NCBI RefSeq assembly: GCF_009870125.1
Contig: NC_046681.1
Span: forward strand, 17,125,001 to 17,189,000
DNA length: 64,000 nt
Direction of reading: 5' to 3'
From: Drosophila pseudoobscura
Lineage: Eukaryota > Arthropoda > Insecta > Diptera > Drosophilidae
Part shown: positions 60,052 through 64,000 of the stretch, in pieces
Numbering within the stretch: the first letter of the stretch is position 1
Layout: each line of letters opens with the position of its first letter
Program-made: the position numbers and the translations under genes
Notes under the pieces: model-generated
Database searches by the model: none
What the model was told of the DNA's origin: nothing
What the model saw: only the letters and a program-made list of their open reading frames with translations

Positions 60052-62800
60052 CTACAGCTGTAAACGTTTTATATCTTCTATACGAAAATCGATTCTGAAA
60101 AAATATAAAAATAGTTTTTTTGTATGTGCATATATGTAATTGTAAAATTTACCTCAAGGCTAAAATAGCACGGACTTCGTTTGGAGTTAAATGCCATGAC
60201 GGCATTTCTTTATTATTGTCAGGACTCCAAAATTCAGAGAGCTCGGAAACCTTGTCTAGATTTAAGACAGTGGCGATTTGAGAAATTCGCGTCATCTTAT
60301 CTCGCACAGACCATGATGTCGCTCCTGTTAAATATGTCCCCAAAGCACGAACCTCCTGATCGAGAACTAGGCCACCAAGCTTCCAATTGAGAGAATAGAA
60401 TGAGTGCCGAATTGAAGAAAACTAATAAATAAAAATAATTACCCTGTTAAAACTGCATTTTTTAATAGCCCTCTCCAATTGAATTGTGACTTCCGTTGCC
60501 AATATGCTAACAAGCGCATCGTAATTGCGTGGGCTCAATGCGGTTTTGAAGGAATTTAGGAGTCCATCCAGATGAACGATAAAAAACTGAACAAAAGTTT
60601 CTTCAGCTTCATAAATGGCAAGTTCTTCCTAAAATGTATTATCAAATTAAGAATATAGTTTTGCCTTTGTTTGGCTATGTGCTTGGTAAGCCACTTTTTC
60701 AAACTTACCTCTGTAAGGTTGTGGCTATAGCTTAAGAATTTGTTTATCCAAGGATTAAGACGTGGTTTTATTGCGCTGGACCTAAGTTGCTGCATTCCAA
60801 AATCGACAGTGGCCTTTAAAGCGTCTCGAACAGTCTTAAGTTCTGTTAAGCAGCTGTCAAGCAATTGTCGCTCAACAGAGGACGTGCACGGAAATGTTCC
60901 AGCGATTTCTTGTTCCATGGTTTGGCACAGAGTCTCGATATATTCGGTCGACATGTCTGCATTGTTCAGTTGGACTAGAAAATTAGTTCGGCTTCGATCA
61001 GCATCACTCGAATGCAGTTTCCCTTGCTGTAACGTGGTTTGTATTGCGTTATAGGCCTGAGCCAGGTCGATATATCCAGAGGGGTAACCACTTTTCAAAG
61101 GAGCTTTGAGCGCAGCTATAAAATCACCATCTAGACAGGCAGCTACGTTATTAATAACAGCACATGTTCCGTTTATTGATTGCGTTGTCAACGCACGACG
61201 AATGGATTTTCGAAGTATGAAAAAAACATCATCTACTATAGATGAACATTGCTGTCCAACTTCATACTTGTCAAGGGCGATAGCTTTAAGCACGCTTTCC
61301 TCCATGAAATATCTACAAATTCATTTAGAAACATGTACAAATGTCTTAGTTTATACAAAGAAGAGAAAACCGTTTACTCTACCTCTCAAAGAGCAAATAT
61401 GTGCTCAAAATTTCTTGCATTTGTCGCCGAAGGTCCGAGTTCTTTACAATCGTTTCATATCGGTTTAAAATATTGATCTGGTCTTCTTTTTCGGGAACAC
61501 ATGTATCTACATGAATCTAAAATAAAGGTTCTTCAGTACAGGCTGGAATTAAAATTAAAGCAGTTTTTACTTGCACTCGGCGTCGCATAAAACGGAAGTA
61601 CAACTCTACTCTCGAGTGCATGACCGTTATTTCAGCTATAATTGCATCGATTTCAATCGGGTTTAGTTTGTCTATTGATCCACCAGAGGGGTTACGATAA
61701 TGACCCAATGAAGGGATACTATTACTGCTGGCAGTTCCATTGCTTGACCTTTGAGTGCATTCGTAAACTTTTTTGCTGCGATACACAATTTGTCTATTCT
61801 TGTTAAATTCCAACAATAAATTTTTTGTCTCAGCGTCGCATTCATCTTGCAAAATGACGATCATATCAATTAGAGGCGCGGACCTATTGGTAGAGATAAA
61901 TATACATATATAAGACGTAACGATTGTAAATCGAATTGATACGTACGCCAGTCCATAATATGCTTCAACGATGGGCTGATTAACTTCCACTACTCGTGCA
62001 AAGTTCTCTAAAATCGACGTGAATCGATCGGCATAAGCTAGTTGCAAACGACATTCGGCTTTGGCTATGTCTTGTACATTCCTAAGTTCTTTTTGGGCTT
62101 TATCCGATAACTTCTGACAAATGTAAGTGGAAAATTTTTCTATACCGATTCGATGGTAGCCAATTAATGGAAAGATTTTAAAAAATCTTTCCACCGACGC
62201 CAAATCATTGCTTTTAACAGCATCATCAAAACGTCTAGATATTAGCTCTCGAATTTTTTCAGTCGCATCCTCAAGAGTTTGAACGGCGTCGCTGACGGAC
62301 GTTATCGAGACATCATCGGCAGTTCGATGCAATAATTGCTGATCCATGGCCAGAAACCGTGCAATGTGGGCGGCACCCTTCTCGAAATCTTCCTCGCTTA
62401 CGGCTTTCACTACTCCCTGGCTACATAGTTGTAGATCAATAAGATCGTGTACACGCTGTTGACATTCAGATGCACGGCAGCGAGCCAAATCTAACCGACG
62501 TACCTTAGCACTAACAGATTCTGCCAATTGTGCAGTATTTATAATTTGCATGTTTAACTTTGTAGAATCGGAGTCTACGGTGTGCAGCAAAACCATTGCT
62601 CTTCCGATTCCACTCATTTTGGCTTCAATCTGGCATTGTTTAACGAGCAATAACTCGAGTTTGGTATTGACTTCTTCCTAAGCAATGAAAACATTAACTC
62701 ATTTAAATGGCTCTGATATCAATACCTCACCCACCTCTTGTTCAGCAATACGTATTAGCCGCTGATCAGAGAGTTCACTTGAGCTGGTATCAAATAACAT
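60052..62800 (-). CDS. Cog4: Conserved oligomeric Golgi complex subunit 4
   Basis: Eight exons: 62800-62735, 62677-61947, 61883-61571, 61516-61383, 61312-60709, 60628-60443, 60379-60153, 60094-60052; 2304 nt, 767 aa (human COG4 is about 785). Conserved runs include AAHIARFLAMDQQLL, IAEITVMHSRVELYFRFMRR, ALDKYEVGQQCSSIVDDVFFILRK, SAIKPRLNPWINKFLSYSHN, TYLTGATSWSVRDKMTRISQ, WHLTPNEVRAILALR and the C-terminal IDFRIEDIKRLQL. The protein is a lobe A subunit of the COG tether on Golgi membranes, acting in retrograde vesicle docking and glycosylation homeostasis. The intron between the exons ending at 61947 and starting at 61883 is in open frame (63 nt), so retained-intron reading is possible but not expected. 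A Motif 1 promoter module and a minisatellite lie upstream. Confidence 0.94.
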
Positions 62801-62952
62801 TTTGAATATTTACTGATTTATGCACCAATTTAAAAACAATGGTCCAATTACAATGCTGTCGGTAAACATAACATGCAAAGAAGTTTGTAATACGTGGAAC
62901 ACAAAATTTTTATAAATCGAGGCTGTCGGTAAACATAACACGTACATGCAAT

Positions 62953-63052
62953 GCAGTGTGACCGCGGACTTATCGGCAAGATATACGGTCTGACCCTCAG
63001 AAATATACCATAATATACCGTCTCATTTAAAAAATATACCGTAAATATACCG
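62953..63052 (-). promoter_or_regulatory. Cog4 promoter module: Motif 1 plus Motif 6-like boxes
   Basis: On the minus strand GGTCACACT (62963-62955) lies 155 bp upstream of the Cog4 ATG and is preceded by GGTATATTT-type boxes. The 14-base core CAGTGTGACCGCGG is identical to those upstream of piwi and, reversed, Grip75. It merges into the tandem array at 62965. Confidence 0.65.
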
Positions 63053-63394
63053 GACTTATCGGCAAGATATACGGTCTGACCCTCAGAAATATACCATAAT
63101 ATACCGTCTCATTTAAAAAATATACCGTAAATATACCGGACATATCGGCAAGATATACGGTCTGACCCTCAGAAATATACCATAATATACCGTCTCATTT
63201 TAAAAATATACCGTAAATATACCGGACCTATCGGCAAGATATACGGTCTGACCCTCAGAAATATACCATAATATACCGTCTCATTTTAAAAATATACCGT
63301 AAATATACCGGACTTATCGGCAAGATATACGGTCTGACCCTCAGAAATATACCATAATATACCGTCTCATTTTAAAAATATACCGTAAATATAC
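62965..63394. repeat. 86-bp minisatellite, five units
   Basis: Units begin CGGACTTATCGGCAAGATAT at 62965, 63051, 63137, 63223 and 63309, giving a constant period of 86 bases with very few differences between units. Each unit carries several TATACCG/CGGTATA boxes. The first unit continues directly from the Motif 1 site upstream of Cog4. Confidence 0.95.
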
Positions 63395-63589
63395 TGACGA
63401 ACTCCAGTTCTATTATACATATATTCGTCGATTTTGAAATTCCGTGGAATATTACTAGATATCTAGACCTCTCAATCCTGCCCACATAATTTTATCCAGT
63501 TAATGAATCTATTTCTAATTGACTGGCTTATTTTAAATCCTTGCTTTTATTGCATTTTGGTTAAAATGTGATTTTAGGGAAAATGGTCA

Positions 63590-63745
63590 AACAAAAAAGA
63601 CGAAAGCGGACTTTGTGGGGACGATAAGGGGCATGCCAAAATATTTAAATAAAGTTGTAGCAGTGAGATAACAAGAGGGTGGATACCAAATTTTGTCTCT
63701 TTAGTCTCTAAGAACTAAGCGCTTATAAAGACACTGTTAGACTTT
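63590..63745 (-). mobile_element. Possible DINE-1-like fragment
   Basis: Weak resemblance to the internal part of the repeat: GACGAAAGCGGACTTTGTGGG, GTGAGATAACAAGAGGGTGGATACCAAATT, TTTAGTCTCTAAGAACTAAG and GCGCTTATAAAGACA. Short and diverged. Confidence 0.35.
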
Positions 63746-63901
63746 TCCAGAGTTTTCAAAGTCAACATTTTTTAAAACATACCGGAAAAAATGACTAATT
63801 TTGAACCTGTCAGCTTAATATTATCCAGACGGGAAGCTTAAGAATAAGTTTTTGGGTCCGATTTATAGCTGCATTCATCAGCTTTTAGGAATTGAAAAGT
63901 A

Positions 63902-64000
63902 ATGCTCAATACATCCAGGCGTAAAATACTTAAGTTAGGTGATTTGATTGCACGTTTTGGAGAGCAAGGCAAGGCTGACATGGACATGGACGAAAGGAAC
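63902..64000 (+). CDS. Possible start of a further gene, cut by window edge
   Basis: An ATG at 63902 opens a frame of 33 codons that is still open at the window end. It reads MLNTSRRKILKLGDLIARFG then EQGKADMDMDERN. Composition is protein-like and unlike the AT-rich noncoding DNA around it. I do not recognise it. An upstream CATCAGCTTTTAG could also make it an exon with an acceptor rather than a first exon. Confidence 0.4.
   Translation, partial: MLNTSRRKILKLGDLIARFGEQGKADMDMDERN

Overview
The window is animal nuclear DNA, almost certainly a Drosophila of the obscura-group type. It is AT-rich, has many 50-70 nt GT-AG introns, is full of ACATATGTATGT-like simple sequence, and carries DINE-1/SGM-like dispersed repeats. 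The recognisable genes correspond to a block that I recall (from memory only) as lying on chromosome arm 2L (Muller element B) of D. melanogaster: SCAR, piwi, the LMan mannosidases, the RluA pseudouridine synthases, Grip75 and Cog4. No rRNA, tRNA or CRISPR was seen.

Layout: the 3' end of SCAR (+, 1970-3214); piwi (-, 4708-11913, first intron 4.3 kb and loaded with a Tc1-like element and a DINE-1-like repeat); a transposon- and repeat-rich gap with one small orphan ORF (13366-13782); two tandem lysosomal alpha-mannosidase genes (LManI 14717-18061 and LManII 20884-26445, both +); a relic-rich interval holding a broken duplicate of part of piwi (28.69-29.11 kb); two head-to-head RluA/RPUSD2-type pseudouridine synthase genes (- 30859-34882 plus unidentified 5' end; + 48277-52366) separated by about 13 kb that contain one Gln/Pro/Ser-rich exon of uncertain ownership (40.1-40.8 kb); a 3.6-kb giant palindromic foldback element (53170-56775); and the convergent pair Grip75 (+, 57004-60021) and Cog4 (-, 60052-62800), whose stop codons are 30 bp apart. 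An 86-bp x 5 minisatellite lies just upstream of Cog4. A short open coding-like start runs off the right edge.

Functionally this is a housekeeping neighbourhood rather than an operon: actin nucleation (SCAR), piRNA silencing (piwi), lysosomal glycan breakdown (LManI/II), RNA pseudouridylation (RluA pair), microtubule nucleation (Grip75) and Golgi tethering (Cog4). I assembled full exon-intron models by hand; all complete models close in frame: piwi 848 aa, LManI 986 aa, LManII 1090 aa, plus-strand RluA 528 aa, Grip75 660 aa, Cog4 767 aa.

Most interesting signals: (1) a pair of same-length, homologous, mutually exclusive exons encoding the catalytic-acid segment of LManII; (2) one promoter-like module (Motif 1/M1BP site plus Motif 6-like repeats) present upstream of piwi, Grip75 and Cog4 and amplified into a minisatellite at Cog4; (3) a giant palindrome whose two arms both carry a splice-site-bounded exon/intron; (4) an intron-containing piwi fragment next to a possible Helitron relic.
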